Counted from the stretch's first letter, positions 1 through 13,914 are shown. The stretch: DNA of 64,000 bases from Dermatophagoides farinae (GCF_024713945.1 NC_134679.1:2981001-3045000), one strand, 5' to 3'. A program made the numbers and translations. The notes: generated by a model from the sequence alone, not told the origin.

Positions 1-1
1 A

Positions 2-430
2 CATGTGAAACAAATTCCATCATCATCATCATCATTATCGACATTGAAATCAACATCATCATCATCATCATCATCACCATCGAATGATCGACCAATTTTG
101 TCCAGTTTCTCTACCACCAAAACTAACACATCGACAATCAATAATAATATTTCTAAAAATAGATCAGTCGAAATGGACCATTCGATATCGTTGTCAGCAG
201 CAAAATTTGTATTGAAAAAATCTACATCAACATTTGCATTATCAGCACCACAACAATCGCAATTGTCATCATTTAAAACATCAACTTACAATAAAACATC
301 AAAGGCTATCGATGATCATCGTCTTTTATCGACAACAACCGGATCCAATCTAAAATCATCAACAGCATCAACTTCGACAACGGCGAATCGTATAACTATC
401 AAAGTTCTTTCACCAAAAATTCCAGCTTAA
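2..430 (+). CDS. C-terminal end of a Ser/Thr-rich protein (5' truncated by window edge)
   Basis: The frame is already open at the first complete codon and runs about 142 codons to TAA at 428-430, so only the C-terminal part or last exon is present. The residues are dominated by Ser, Thr, Lys and Asn, with poly-Ser runs encoded by TCA repeats near the start. It ends with a slightly more ordered basic segment, NRITIKVLSPKIPA. No domain is recognisable. It is probably the disordered tail of a larger protein. An AATAAA at 567-572 gives a reasonable 3' end about 140 bp after the stop, which supports a genuine gene terminus rather than a chance ORF. The codon use resembles other coding stretches here, but the poly-Ser run could also come from a microsatellite. 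Function unknown. Confidence 0.55.
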   Translation, partial: HVKQIPSSSSSLSTLKSTSSSSSSSPSNDRPILSSFSTTKTNTSTINNNISKNRSVEMDHSISLSAAKFVLKKSTSTFALSAPQQSQLSSFKTSTYNKTSKAIDDHRLLSTTTGSNLKSSTASTSTTANRITIKVLSPKIPA

Positions 431-566
431 ATTATCATTCCTTCTTGTTTTTTCTTTTTTATTGTAAAATAATTTTTTTTGCATTCATTTTTCTTGTTTT
501 CGTTTTTTATATATTTAATCAATGGATTTTTTTCCCTTTTGGATGTTCAATTGAATATTGTTGTGG

Positions 567-572
567 AATAAA
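567..572 (+). promoter_or_regulatory. Polyadenylation signal AATAAA
   Basis: A canonical AATAAA hexamer lies about 137 bp after the stop at 430. It is the first one downstream of the Ser/Thr-rich reading frame. In such an AT-rich sequence the hexamer is common, so this rests mainly on position. Confidence 0.4.
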
Positions 573-3500
573 TTACACCTATGTTCTTTTATTATTTGTG
601 TATGAAGCGTTTAAAAGATTTTTCAACTAAATGAATGTTCAACAATCAAACTATTGTTTTTGATTTATTTATTATTATCATCGATAAGTAATAATTTATT
701 CGACAAAGCTTGAAACGAAAATGTTCGGACATGTTTGAAATTATTACTCGATAATCGATTACTCGTTCATGTAATAAAAATAAATTGTTGATAATAACTG
801 GCATTGGTTTTTTTTCAATATTTACATGTAGATCGATGGATAGATAGATGATAGATTGTAGCCAAAGTTGAAAATCAAATTTAATCCTTTATATAGGATG
901 AAATGTGAGAAAAAATAATAATCCTAATCCGGTGCCCAATATCGAAAAAGAAAAAAAAATCCATTCAAACCGATTGATTAGATGATCCATTCGAATGAAT
1001 TATACCGAAAATGAAAATAAATTTCACTTTTCTAACTATCTACTTCACACGCACACACACACACACACAAAATTACATGTCAAACAAAATCAACTACACA
1101 GTGTTAATCGTTTTATATCTTGATGATGGTGGTCATGGAAATAGAAATTATAAATACTGATGATTGGTGTTGGGAACATAAAAATATTCTATTTTAAGTT
1201 TTGTGACTGCATCATAATGTAACTAAAAAGGATTGAATGTGAAATATTATAAAAGGTTATGCATACATATACAATGGATCGTTGTGAAATTTCAAATATG
1301 CATGAAAAAGGAAATAATGATAAATTTTTATTTGTTTTTATTTTTCTTTTCATTATTTAGTGGCAATCAAGATGTTTGGATTCGATAATTAGCAGGCAAT
1401 AGAATGTTTCCAATAGGAAAATTACAATCACGACATTCGACTTAATGGTTCTATATACTACTAATTATAGTAACATGATTTAGAACAAAATTCGGGACAA
1501 AATTTCCAGCCATTTATGTCGGACAATTCAAAATATTTTCTTTACCGTGTTTTTTCATTGAAAAAAAACTATACTTGAAAAATAAAATTGAAATATCGTC
1601 ACCATTGCTGATGTCTATGATTGTTAATGTATTTTTTTTTATTTCAATTGAAAACACACATACACACGCACAAAATTTCACTCTCAAATTCGAACAAATA
1701 AACAAACAAACAAACATTGGACATTTTTCTTATATTTTCATTTTCAACATTTTGTCTATCTTCCGCTATACGTAATAATAATAATAATAAATAACGGAAA
1801 CAAGATATGAAAATGTTGATCACTGATACCGATTGAGCTTCTTTTATGCCACTTCCATGTATGGATGGAAACTGTATTGCCATCAATATCAACATTTCCA
1901 TCGTTATCGTCGTCATCATCATCATCATCATCCACCGATAAATGAACAAGAGAATGGTCACCAAAGATGTATATTTTTTTCATTATTATTTATCATTTTT
2001 TTTTCATTTCATCTGCAAATCGCATATTCATACGATTCGATTTAGTCGATGTGATAAGATTGTCTGCTTATAACGATGGGCAGAAGCCCATTATATTGTA
2101 ATAGTGTATATGTAAACATTGTTATCAACAAAAATTTTCTCTTCATCATAAAAAAATATGTTGATGAATATCATCACGATTTTTTTTGGCGATCCTTTCA
2201 ACAACAACAAAATTCAATATATTGCGGCCACGCCACAAATATTGAAAAAACAAATTTTCATTCATCATTAACAAATATTTTTGGGTTTATGGGAAAACAA
2301 AAACAAAAATTCTATCCACCTATCTATGCATGGTAATTGTCTATTATGACGCCTTTTTTGAAATTTCGGAATTTCCAAAGAAAAAAAAATGACTAACAAA
2401 CAAACAAGAAGATCCTCGCCTTTAGATGATTGTATTATTGTAAACTGTGAACTATGAAATCCAGTCCATAATTTATCATTACAATTTTGTTATATTATCA
2501 TATGATGATCAATACATCGATTGATTCAGGCGCGTCATCTGTGCTTTTTTTTTGGTTGGTATCCTTTATCAAACATGCAATAATACAATTTGATCCGATT
2601 TCTATGGAGTATTGAATTTCAATATCAAACCCAGAAAAAAATTATTATAACGCACGAGTCTATTATTTCGATTAGATATTATATATCCTTCATTGATATG
2701 ATTTTTCTGCAAAAACTTTGAAAAATGTTTGTAAAATTTGCTGATTGCATCATTTTTTTCGAATGATTTTACGTTTCCGTAAATGTTCATTTATGGAATG
2801 GATCGTTGATCGTAGTAGTAGTAGAAATGGATGATAAACTTTCGATGATCGATAAATAACTAATTATTTGTTAAAATCAAATCAATGCAATCGTCTTCGA
2901 ATGATTTTTTTTTTGTTGTTGTTTGTTATTACCATTTTAGAAACCTTCAGGGTAATAAATATGTTTGTACGGATTCATAATGACAAATGAAAAACGAATT
3001 TCGGATCAACAGGATCAATGTTCATATATGTAAATAACCACAGAAAAAAAACACTGTACATTTTTTTCCTAAAAAGATAAATTTGCCATTCAACATTGAA
3101 TAAATTGAAAATTGAAAATTTAACAAATAAGCAATAGAAAAAATGATTATCATCAAAGATGGTGATGATAATGATGACAAATAAATTATATAGACTAGTA
3201 TATATATATATGAATGGCCAAGGTGGAGATTATCTTCAAAATTTTGGCCAATTATTTGTGCCGGTGTCGTCTATTTCAATCAGGTTTTTTTTCTATTAAT
3301 AATAAATAACGTTCAATGATCGCTCCCCGTCCAAATGATAGTGTATGTTTGTATATATCGCTATTATTAGCAACATACGATGTTGATGATAGTAAACATG
3401 AATGACAGATATTGATCTTTTCATCATCATCATCATCATACATATATTTTGTTGTTGTTATTGTTGATGTTCAATTGGTCAATAATTTGATTTTATGATA

Positions 3501-6312
3501 AATGTTTGGATATTTTTTTTGAATTATATTGAACCAACAGAAATGAGGGTCAAAACCAAAATTCAAAGTCCATTTTATAAATGTGTGTGTGTGATAGAGT
3601 TGAAACAAGAAACAAACTCAAATTTTTTTCTTTATCCTGGTCATTCATTTTAAAATCATTCAACTTTTCAATAATTTTTTGTAATGCACATTTATAATCA
3701 TTAAAAAAAAGATGAAATAAATAATTTGAATAAAGGAAAAAAAATTTCCGTTTTTGGTTGTCACAAAATATCACAATGATAAACAATACCATTACCATTA
3801 TCCATGTTGATGACAATTTTCAAGTCAAAATTCTCAAACAATCCATTTTTATTTGAAATTTTGAAAATAATAGAAAAAATCGTTCAAAAATACGACCACC
3901 AACAGTTAGTTTTTTTTCAGATACAAACATCATCATCATGTTGTTGACAGACCACGCCATTTACATTTTCATTTTTTTTTTCTCTAGATTTTCATATTTG
4001 GATTTCCGAATACATTAAACAGATGAAAATAAAAATAAAGTTGTATGTTTTTTTTCATGCATTCAAAACAATCTAGTCTCAAGCTCACATTCAGGTATAT
4101 TGTATATTTGAATCCTTTTATTTTTCATATATTGAAATGTCATCATCATCAACATTGTTTGGTTGTTGCTGAATAAAACGATCAGGATGAACAACAACAA
4201 ATATAACATCATTATTATCGAGGTTCTAGTCCAGAGATTTTTCTTTTTCGCATGATGTTTATCATCAAACCATATCCAAGAAGGAACTAATTTAAATTTA
4301 GATGTATTCGAATAAATGACCGAATGGATAAATTCTCTCACGATATATATGATGTATGAAGTTAAGTGAATGTTTGTTCAATGAAATGATTAAACACATA
4401 TACAATAGTAGTAGAAAATATGAATACAAAACGAATTGAAAATTTTTATTCAGTGAAAATAATTTCTTTTTTGGTTCATTTGAATTGAAAATGTTAAAAA
4501 TGTCGATTGTGTTTACCGGTCGGATAATCATCGGTTCATATTAATGTGATATAAAAATAGTAAAATTCACAAATTATCACAACCATCATCATCATCATCA
4601 TCATAATTGAGCGATTATCATTCCAATTTTTTTTAGTTTTATTATTCAAGAAAAAAATAATTCAATTTTTCAATCACCCTGATATGCTAAGCGATGACCA
4701 ATCAATTTTTTGGTACAGGTATAATCATCATTGGAACAAAAAAACATTTTTTTTTCTTTGCTGCCGTTCTCTCATTTGATTGTTTATTTGTCGAAATATC
4801 AACTTGTTTCTTCAAGATGATTAAAATCATCATACACTTATTTTTTGTATGTTATGATCGCTTCATCCAATGACGATGATCGAGGGCTAAATATTTTATC
4901 TGTTTTATCATTTTCCTTTTTTTTCTCTTCATTTAACTTGCCAATTTCAATTGTATAAGGAGATATTTGATTTCCATGATTCAATAAAATTAAGGTATCA
5001 TTGATCGACGATGAACTTTGAAACTTTGTACTTGAAATAATAAAGTTAACGCGTGCGATCCGGAAAAAATTTTCCGTTCATTTTTTCTAGTGGTTTCGTT
5101 AACGTCGACACAAATTTTATTTCTTTACTATCATCATCGTCCATAGTTCTTTGGAATTTTTTTTCTCGTTTGTTTATTGTTTTCACAATCATATGATCAC
5201 TGGTGATAGGAAAGCTATGATCTAAATCCTTGTTTACAGAAAAAAAAATAATAAATCACAAGTGTTGATTGGTCTTTGAAACCGATTTGTGTTTACAAGA
5301 ATCAATATACGAACTGGCAATTATGACAAAAGCATCTGATGTTTTTTTCCATGTTTCATTGATATTTTATGTGTTCAAATTTACCATACAAAATATAATG
5401 ATCATTTCATTTTTTTGTTTTATTTTTCCACATTCATCGTATGATTAGTGAAATTTGTAAAAAAAATGAAATTGTCTACATTGCAAGTCTAAAGTTTTTT
5501 TCCCGTTAAAATTTCATTTTCAACATTATCAACAAAACAATAATCATCGCGTGCAATTTCCTTGATTAAATTGATAATAATCACCAGTCATAATCCATAT
5601 CGTGATATTCTTAAATAACAAAGTACACACTCGTCAAATTTTTTTTTTTGATCTTATTCTCTTAAATTTTGTTATAAAAGTAGCGGGTGTATGTAATAAA
5701 AATAATCTGGATATATCTCAAGTTTATATTTTTTTTTGTGAATTAGATTTCACATTAAACCATACAGCTAGCATGTGATATTTGCAATGGTAGCTGTAAT
5801 CATCAACAAATAATGATGACATTGACGATTTATGACATCATCGTTCACATGCTAAATCTATTTAAGCAATGATGATCATCAAGGATTTTTGTCACAATTT
5901 TTTTTTGTCATTTATATCCACGACAACCATAACGATGACTACTATTGCATTCGATTATTACATGAATACCGTACGACATAACGATATTTTCTATTGCTGA
6001 ACCATAGTTTGGATTTCCTGTTCATTTTTGTTTTCTCAACGATTTTCGAATTTTTCCCTCTTTCATCACTTATCTTGATCATTCGCGAGGATTCGAAAAA
6101 TTTATTTAAATGAAATTTTTTCTTTTATTTCACATATATATTCCATTTAATATATTGTAATTTAAATCCAAAAAAACAAACAAACAAAAAAAATAATATC
6201 CAAACAAAAAAGTTTACTTTTGATATTCAATGTGAAATTTATTAGCTGATGTTATTGCTGTTATCATTGACGCATTTGCTTTTTTCTCACGAGAACTAAT
6301 CGATATTTTTTT
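573..6312. other. Intergenic, low-complexity AT-rich DNA
   Basis: No coding segment is supported in these 5.7 kb. Open frames are short and built from homopolymers and trinucleotide repeats. There is a CA microsatellite near 1050-1070, several CAT/ATG runs (for example near 1912-1935, 3423-3440 and 4585-4603) and many T or A runs of 8-10. The right end should hold the promoter and 5' UTR of the phosphotransferase-like gene, but no clear core-promoter motif stands out. Confidence 0.6.
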
Positions 6313-8051
6313 ATGATCACCATGGAATCATCGAAAAAGCAATTACAATCATCTTTGAAACAGAAGACTTATGATTTTTTTCCCAGAATCTCGCAAAGGA
6401 TCGATAATAATGATCATTGGAATGGCGAAAAAGAACGACAACAACAAACAAATTGCAATCAACGACATGTCCGTAAATCTTCGTTAAATATACCTAAAAG
6501 TTTAGCGGAATTACGTGACACTGTACGAGCAGAGAATATTGCCTTGAAATCTGATCATGATCACAAAACTTCCAAACGATCCGTAGGTGGTTGGGCATTG
6601 AGGCCTGATCAGCTAAAATATTTAAAAGATCATGTTTACGAATACAATGCTTCTGCTGGTAGCATTCTAGAAGTATGGATAATGCAACGATTCTGGACCT
6701 ATTTGGCTACATTTCATACCGAAATTCGTTGCACCATGTACCATAACTGCCATTGGTTTTTTCATCAACTTAATTACATGTTCATTGATCATTGCTTATT
6801 CACCGGATGCTCGGTCAGAAGTTCCTACGTGGACATTATTTCTTTGCGCTATAGGCGTATGGCTTTATCAAATAGCAGACGCATTGGATGGTAAACAATG
6901 TTATAAGGTACAGAATAGTCAATTGGAAGAGTTTTATGATCATGGCTGTGATTCTGTATCGACTATTTTGTTAATGTATGCTACTGGAATAGCCATACAA
7001 GCTGGTCAATCGCCAACACTTTTCCTTTTGGTCTTATTTATTTCATTGTTTGCTTTTTATACAACACATTGGCTAAGCTATGTCACAAATCAGATGGTTT
7101 TTGGAAAGTATGTCAAACCAAATGACGAACAAACAAGAAAACGGTAATTAATTTACGTTTGCATAATTTTTTTTCAATAGGATCGACGTTACCGAAGCTC
7201 AATGGACTATGATCTTAACACACCTGGTAACGGCCGTATATGGCCAATCTATCTGGAACTATCAGATACACGTTGGAACTATTGTCTCAATTGAATTACG
7301 TACATTATTATCGTTCGCAACGTTGATCACCTTGTTCAATTCAATAATATACCAGACATCAATAATTTTATTAGGACGACAGACACCATTGGAAAAAGCT
7401 GGTGTCAAAATCGAAAGAAATAAAAATTTCAATCCCTACAAACCATTATTAGCGCCATTGTTTTTATCGGTTTTGATCTATTATTGTTACACTAATGGAT
7501 ATTATCACATGAATCCAGCAATGTTCATATTATTTTGTGGCCTAAGCTTTGCCAAAATGACCATGAAGCTAGTGGTATGTATCTTTTTTTGTCTTATTGT
7601 CGTGTGTAGATATTTTTATCTTATTTTTTTTTGTTTGTCACATTGCTAATAATGTCATTTTGTTTTCCACATTTACCATCATCATCGCAATGCACAATAG
7701 ATTGCCCATTGCACCAATCATGAAATTGAATTATTGGATCTTACATTAGTGGCACCGATTTTGTTGGCACTAAATCATTTCTTTTTTGTTTCTAATAACA
7801 ACAGCAACCATTATGATCATTATCGTTTTGTATTGGTCTCGCCTGATCAAGCATTACTATGTGCATTCATTTGGAACACAATCGAATTGATCAGATATTT
7901 TACCTTTGTTTCATGGGATATTTGTATCGCATTAGATGTGAATATATTTTCAATTAAATATCCACCTGGCCATCCAAAAAGTCGTCTACAAACAGGTGGA
8001 TTCTATGTAAACGGATTGAACAATGATGAACTACTCAAAAATATCAAATAA
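6313..8051 (+). pseudogene. Choline/ethanolamine phosphotransferase-like gene with frameshift and degraded catalytic motif
   Basis: Family members are multi-pass ER/Golgi membrane enzymes that transfer phosphocholine or phosphoethanolamine from the CDP form to diacylglycerol. Three exons fit: 6313-7107, 7181-7574 and 7701-8051, with introns GT 7108-AG 7180 and GT 7575-AG 7700. The family context is clear around DALDGKQ, EFYDHGCDS, FGKIDVTEAQW and the C-terminal membrane segments. Two defects are visible. The frame changes after WTYLATF; deleting one base near 6715 would rejoin it to IPKFVAPCTIT. The CDP-alcohol phosphotransferase signature keeps its four Asp residues (DALDG...DHGCD), but the usual Ala-Arg after DGKQ is Cys-Tyr, the motif is one residue shorter, and the conserved Gly before E-x-x-D is Glu. 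The start is 6313 or, more likely, the Met at 6322 with a CACCATGG context. An assembly error could explain the frameshift but not the motif loss. The stop is 138 bp from the convergent receptor gene. Confidence 0.8.
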
Positions 8052-8189
8052 TTTTTAAATTCATATCTCTTTTTTTGCTCAACGAACAAATTTTTGTACA
8101 TTTTTCTATTGAATCAATATGTGTACTAATTATAAATTTCATTCTTTTATTTCAAAATATTCAATTTCAACATTCATTTTAAACACAAA

Positions 8190-9855
8190 TCATAAATTTT
8201 GACTACCTCTTCGTCGAAGTAGACAATGTAAAGCAACTTGTTTTTGATTCATTCCAGAAATTGAATCAGTTATATCCGGATAAGGAATTACATTTTTAGG
8301 AAGAATTATCTCTTCTTGTGAATTCATATGTTCAAGTTTCTCTTGTTTTCGTAGTCGTTTCAAAAGTATTTTTTTCATCAACGGTTTAGATACTTTGAGA
8401 TATTTCAATAAAATTTCGGTGATAAATATCATTATCGTTATCGCTATACAACATATGTAGAGTATGAAACATTCGGCAACATTTTTCATATGCAAAATCT
8501 GGTTACTTTCTTTGGCTCCAGTGAATCCAACATTATGATCGTGTTCCAATTGATTCAACATTGTATCAATTGGATTTTCAGAAAATGGTAATTTATAGTT
8601 TTTTCGATGCCATTTTGCAAAAAAACCATGTGCTTGAGCTATACGTATGCATTCGTTAAAAAAAGACGTTAAAGTGGAATTGTTGGAAAACAATAGTCCA
8701 TAACGATCTGTCAATATGCTCGAAGCGATTGTATCAGCATAATTAAAATGTTCATTACCAAAACGATTGGCTAACATATCAAGTGTATCAAACGAACCTA
8801 AAATGGCATAAATTTTTGTTGGCTTAAATCTTCGTTGCAATCGCGATTCAACCATACGATATATACCATCCATGGAATTGGATATTATTTCCATATTTTG
8901 TGACAATATATCATAGATTTCATTCTCTTTTCGATGTTCCATAAAAAATGATCGTAAAGTGGTGCCTTTGACCACTAATGGAACAACGGATTCTTCCATT
9001 ATTTTGTCACAGAATTCATTTAAAGTTGCGATATTCCGTTTTGATTGTAGATTTGTTAATGAGGATATGATTTCATTTGAATAAAAAACCATCATAAATA
9101 GACCAGTGTACCAAGAGATTTGAATGAGAAAATTTGAACCATAACCATTAGGTAGATGACGAGTACCGCGTTGGAGAAATGCCGATAACACTAACCATGT
9201 AAAACTCCATTTGGATTTTGTGAGATGTGTGCAAAGAAAACCAATCAACATCATTGATAACAATATGACACCTATAGATAACCAAACATTTGGATCGAAT
9301 GGACGGAAAATAACACCTTTGACATTGATTGGCTCAGAATCCAAAGTCATGTATGTAATTCTAGATGTTTTGACTTCATCCGACATTCGTACAAATGGAT
9401 TATCATGAGCCATACGAACAGATATACCACCCATAGCAAAACGCGTTTCACCTGATATGACCGACTTCATCAAACCGGTATAGTTCAAATCTGACACTTC
9501 ATGATAACCATAATCGCCATTATGATCGATGAGTTTGTAAGTAAAATTGAAATATTCAGCCATGAACAATAGGAATCGATATGACATTCCGTCTGTCGGT
9601 TCCAATGTCAAATCATTGTTTACATTTCCAAACATCCATGGTGGATTCTGTGAAAAATAATTCAAAAAAATTATAAATCAAATTAACTCTATTTCTACTG
9701 GAAATTTTATATAAAATATATAAAAAATCGATTATCACAAATTTAACTCAAAATGGGTAATTTGACCTCTTGCTGAAGAAATAGTGTTAAAAATATTTAC
9801 TTACAATATTAGTTGCAATTGATATGAGATTGCCATGAAAATTCAAACGTTTCAT
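8190..9855 (-). CDS. Ionotropic receptor (iGluR-like chemosensory channel) 1
   Basis: Two exons, 9855-9805 and 9647-8190, are joined by a 157-bp GT-AG intron in phase 0, giving about 502 residues. The order is that of an ionotropic receptor: S1 half of a ligand-binding domain (PPWMFGN, a TGLMKSVISGE segment, GGISV), first membrane helix (VWLSIGVILLSMMLIGF), pore region with LQRGTRHLP, second helix (SWYTGLFMMVFYSNEIISSLT), S2 half (AILGSFDTLDMLANRFG, SILTDRYGLLF, ECIRIAQAHGFFAKW), and a last helix (FILYICCIAITIMIFITEIL) followed by a basic cytoplasmic tail. No amino-terminal domain or signal peptide is seen; the first 17 codons begin MKRLNFHGNL and the frame is still open upstream, so an extra 5' exon is possible. 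The likely role is a subunit of a ligand-gated cation channel in sensory neurons (family knowledge). Ligand unknown. Confidence 0.85.
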
Positions 9856-10487
9856 GATTAACAATTTAAATAAAGAAAAACAAAGTCATATCCATCCACG
9901 ATAGAATTCGTAAATGGAATGATTGAATGAATGTTTGCGATAACAAAATTCTTGGGAATTTATTGTTCATTCGAGTTATACTTCTTATTCAATTCCGAAT
10001 ACATTAATTATACAATAATTACACCAATCGCTGTTACTGACCAATATTAAGCCTTGATTCTCGTTTTGCAGACAAATAGTTCAATTGGTTTGACTATTCC
10101 GTCATCGAATCGTTACAGTATAATTAATTTGCTTCAATGTCCTTCACAAATGACAACAATCAACATACCAGTACACCATATTACTAACATGACTTTTATA
10201 TTTGACGTGAGTTGTTCTAATCGATAAATATGTTTGGGAAAATTGTGAATAAAAGCAATATCTAAATGATGAATAATGAAAACATTTCCGATTTTCCCAT
10301 ATTTTCTTTATTGACAATATTGACAAATGAAAAAAATTTTCTCATTTTTCATTGTTTTTTTACGTAATTATTTACATATCATAGTTTGCATAACAACCAA
10401 TGAAATTAATAATTAATACGTACCGAAAATTGAGATCGAAGTGTAATGAAAAAAATCATTGACATTTTCGTTTTAGTGCAGATCGTT
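9856..10487. other. Intergenic spacer between receptor genes 1 and 2
   Basis: This holds the presumed promoter and 5' UTR of receptor 1 and the 3' UTR of receptor 2. No coding segment is supported. One 60-codon minus-strand frame (10144-10326) shows no receptor motif and no splice link. Confidence 0.6.
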
Positions 10488-12094
10488 TCATCTGGAAATG
10501 TTTTTATGAACTATAGTAGTGTCATCTTTGGAAAAACTTTCCAACATTAATATTCGAATTAGGATTTCTGTTGATGTTGATATACGTTGTTGATTGAAAA
10601 ATCTAATGGATTTTATCAATTTTTGAAGACGTGGTTTTATTTTACATGCAATGTAGATAATTTCAACAAAAAAAATTATCGTATTAAACTTTAAACATAT
10701 CAAATAAGTTGAGAATACTTCCTTAACATTTTCAAGCATCAATGTTTTTCCCATTTGTCGTTTCGTCAAAGCAAAAAGTTCATTTTCCAATTCTTGTTTT
10801 AAAGGTATTAATTGTTCTAAACCAACAACAGCGTATGGTGGCCATTTATATTTTTTTATTATCCATTTATGGAAAAAACCACATTCTCTAGCGATTCTTA
10901 TACATTGATTGAAATATATTATAAATGAATAATTGGCTCGAAATAACATCCCATAAGGTTCACTGATGATTGTCGATTGATCCAAATCATAAGCAGAAAA
11001 TAATTGTTCGTTCAAAGTTCGTGTCCATAAATCCAGATAAACATCAGCCCCAATAGTCGCATACACAGGTTGCTGTGCTTTTTTATTCAAACGAGTTTCA
11101 AACATCAACCGAAAAGCTTCAAGATAAGAAGGCGTCAATACCATATGAATTGATAGAATTTCGAAAACTTCAGATTGAGTTTGGCGATTCTTAACAAACC
11201 ATTTCCTGTTTATTATCATTGTTTTTTAACATCAAAGTACTTACTTACCTCAAAATAATAGTTGAATGTTCCACTATCTCCCATGATTGGTTCTGCTAAA
11301 CTATCATTAATCAAGCGAATGAAATCATTTACACCATTGATTTCTTCAAAACGAATATCATCAGTGAGCGATGAAATAATAATCGATCCATATGAAGCAA
11401 TAAGAATGAAACCAAACCACCAACATAATTGAATCAATAAGTTCATAGCATTACTTTGAAATATTGAATATTTGCCACGTTGAAGCAATGAGCTAAACAT
11501 TAACCAATAGATATCGCTTCCAGAAGGAATAATTTTTTCGAATATTGACCCAGCTGCTAGCAATATGATCATGGTCAATGTGAAATATATCCAAACTTGT
11601 AAATCGAACGGTGTAAATAATGTACGATAAACATCTTCAGGTTTCGGTAACAATGTTATATACTTCAGTCGAGTTATATCAATCATTTCGGATGCTTTTA
11701 CCAAAGGATTAATGAGTGGATAATTGAGTGGCAATATGCCTAAAGCGAAATCACTATCACCTTTCAATAATGACCCAATAAGGCCTGTATAGTTTCCATT
11801 GAGATCCTTATTCAATTCTAATTTCAAATCATGTTGTAATTCATAGGTAAAATTAAAATAATTAGCCATAAATAAAAGAAATTGATATGATGAACCATCA
11901 AATGCAACAAATTCTGGTTTATAATTTCCAATGAACCATGGTGCAATCTATGAATAGAATAGAATAAGAAAGAATATTTATGATAAAATTATCCATGACG
12001 CAATACAAACCGTTGTAGCAGCTACTCTCATCAAACTACCATTTAAATTTGGTCTAAACAAGACGTTCTCTTCCAAATTTAACACGAGATCCAT
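10488..12094 (-). CDS. Ionotropic receptor (iGluR-like chemosensory channel) 2
   Basis: Three exons fit: 12094-12011, 11947-11249 and 11189-10488, with introns of 63 and 59 bp, all phase 0, giving about 494 residues. Exon 1 encodes MDLVLNLEEN...NLNGSLMRVAATT, with an in-frame TGA just upstream, so the ATG at 12094 is the start unless another exon splices in. S1 contains IAPWFIGN and YTGLIGSLLKGD. A first helix (VWIYFTLTMIILLAAG), an LQRGKYSIF pore-side segment and a second helix (WWFGFILIASYGSIIISSLT) follow. S2 has IGADVYLDLW, YGMLFRANYSF and CIRIARECGFFHKW. The last helix is near VFSTYLICLKFNTIIFFVEIIY. The second intron ends at a weak acceptor (TTGTTAAG), chosen because it restores the frame and aligns with FFMEHRKENEIYDIL of receptor 1. 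The nearby ACAG acceptor would give a stop after four codons. Confidence 0.8.
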
Positions 12095-12512
12095 TTGATA
12101 TGAAAACGAAAGTCAAAATAAAAACAGTAATCATCAATCGGCTCAAAATTGGTATTCCAAAAATCCATCACTTATTTGTTGGAAGGAAAAAAATTTTGCC
12201 GAAAATATGTAAAAAAGTTTGATGAATTCGAGATATCGATTGGAAAATAAACATGATTAATTTACATTGGAAAACATTGTTTTTTAGCGACAGTTTTGTA
12301 ATGTAATTGTTCATTTCAGAAATTGATTCCATCTCGTTGCTTCGTTGCTACCAACAATTGAATAGAATCATAACAAAGATTAAACCGTAAAATGTGTTCA
12401 AATGGAATCAAATATTGATCGATAAGAACATGATGATGAAAATATCAAACTAATCTACATATGAAACAAACAAACCATAAGATTCAATTCATAGTTGATC
12501 AATAAAGCAAAT
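12095..12512. other. Intergenic spacer between receptor genes 2 and 3
   Basis: About 420 bp with no supported gene. It should carry the 5' flank of receptor 2 and the 3' UTR of receptor 3. Confidence 0.6.
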
Positions 12513-13906
12513 TTATTTTGAAACTTTTATTATTCTCCAAATAATTTCACTGATGAATACAAGAAAAAATGATGATAAACATATAAAATAGGTATCGAAC
12601 AAGTAATGTGTAACATTTAACGTCAATTTGGTTGATTGATTACTCGATGCATTGTCTAATTTCCTATTTTGATTCAAACGTGATAACATTGATTCTAATT
12701 CAGGAAATTTTTTCGTCCATACTGGTTTGTCATAAACAAACCATTTGACAAAAAAACCACATTCGCGTGCGATCTTAATGCATTGATTAAAATATGGAAT
12801 CATTGTGGAATTTGCTCGAAACAGTAGACCATAATAATCGGTAAAAAAAGCTGTATCTATATCATCTTTATAAACAAAGTATTGTGAACCCAAACGATTG
12901 GCAAACATGTTCAGATATTTAAATGTCCCAATGACCGAATAGAATGACGGGTTTCTTACTGGTGAAAAATTTCCAAATTCAATATCGTGTTGATGTTTGA
13001 TCATTTGATAAATGGCATCTTCATGAGAATCAGCTTTTTTCATATTTTTACATAAAATTTTATAAATTTTGTCGGCCTTCTTATATTTTTCAAATATATC
13101 AAAATAGGGAGATTTTTCACTCATTACCGGTATCAGCTTCTGTTGAGCAGCCATAGCAGAAAATTGTTGCACATCTGATATGACATTATAACTTTCGATA
13201 TCGGTTAATCTAGAAATTATTATCAAACTGTAAGCCTGATAAAAGAATAAACCGGTCCAACAGCAAATTTGAATTAAAAAATTAATGCCAAACCAATTGA
13301 TAGTTGGATATTTGAAGGATTGATGAAGAAATGCTTGAAATACAAACCAAGGAAAATTGACTTGAATTTTTATCAATTTACGTAGTATGATTGCTAATAT
13401 TATTGTAAATACACAGGAAAAAGCCATTAATGAACCAGCAATTGGATCGAATGGAGAAAAAATTACACCAGAATCAATTTTTGATCCAGATTTCAACGTT
13501 AAATAAGTGATACGAGAAATTTGAATAAAATCGGATGAAGCAGTTAAATTGTTAAACAATGGAATCGAATTTGAAACACCTCCCATTGCAAAATGGGTCC
13601 GACCCGATAAGATGGAACCGACTAGACCGGTAAAATTATGGTCAGAAAATCGTTTTAAGCCCCAATCACCATCTTGATCGATGAGTTCCCATTTAAAATT
13701 CAAGTATTCGGCCAGGAACAGAAGAAATGGATATGACAAACCATCATAAGGCGGATCATCCGGATTTTTTAAAAACCACCATGGCGGCTCCTGAAAATAA
13801 AGAAAAAACAGCAATTTTAATTCAATTTATTCAAATAAGGTAATATAATATTCCCACATTACCAAATTCGATGCTATTCTCAGAAGAGTTCCATTCAAAT
13901 TAATTC

Positions 13907-13914
13907 GTCTATAA
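13907..13914. repeat. Target-site duplication (left copy) of hAT MITE 1
   Basis: The 8-bp GTCTATAA lies directly left of the MITE and is repeated exactly at 14037-14044 on its right. Eight base pairs with T at position 2 and A at position 7 is the form typical of hAT elements. Confidence 0.95.
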
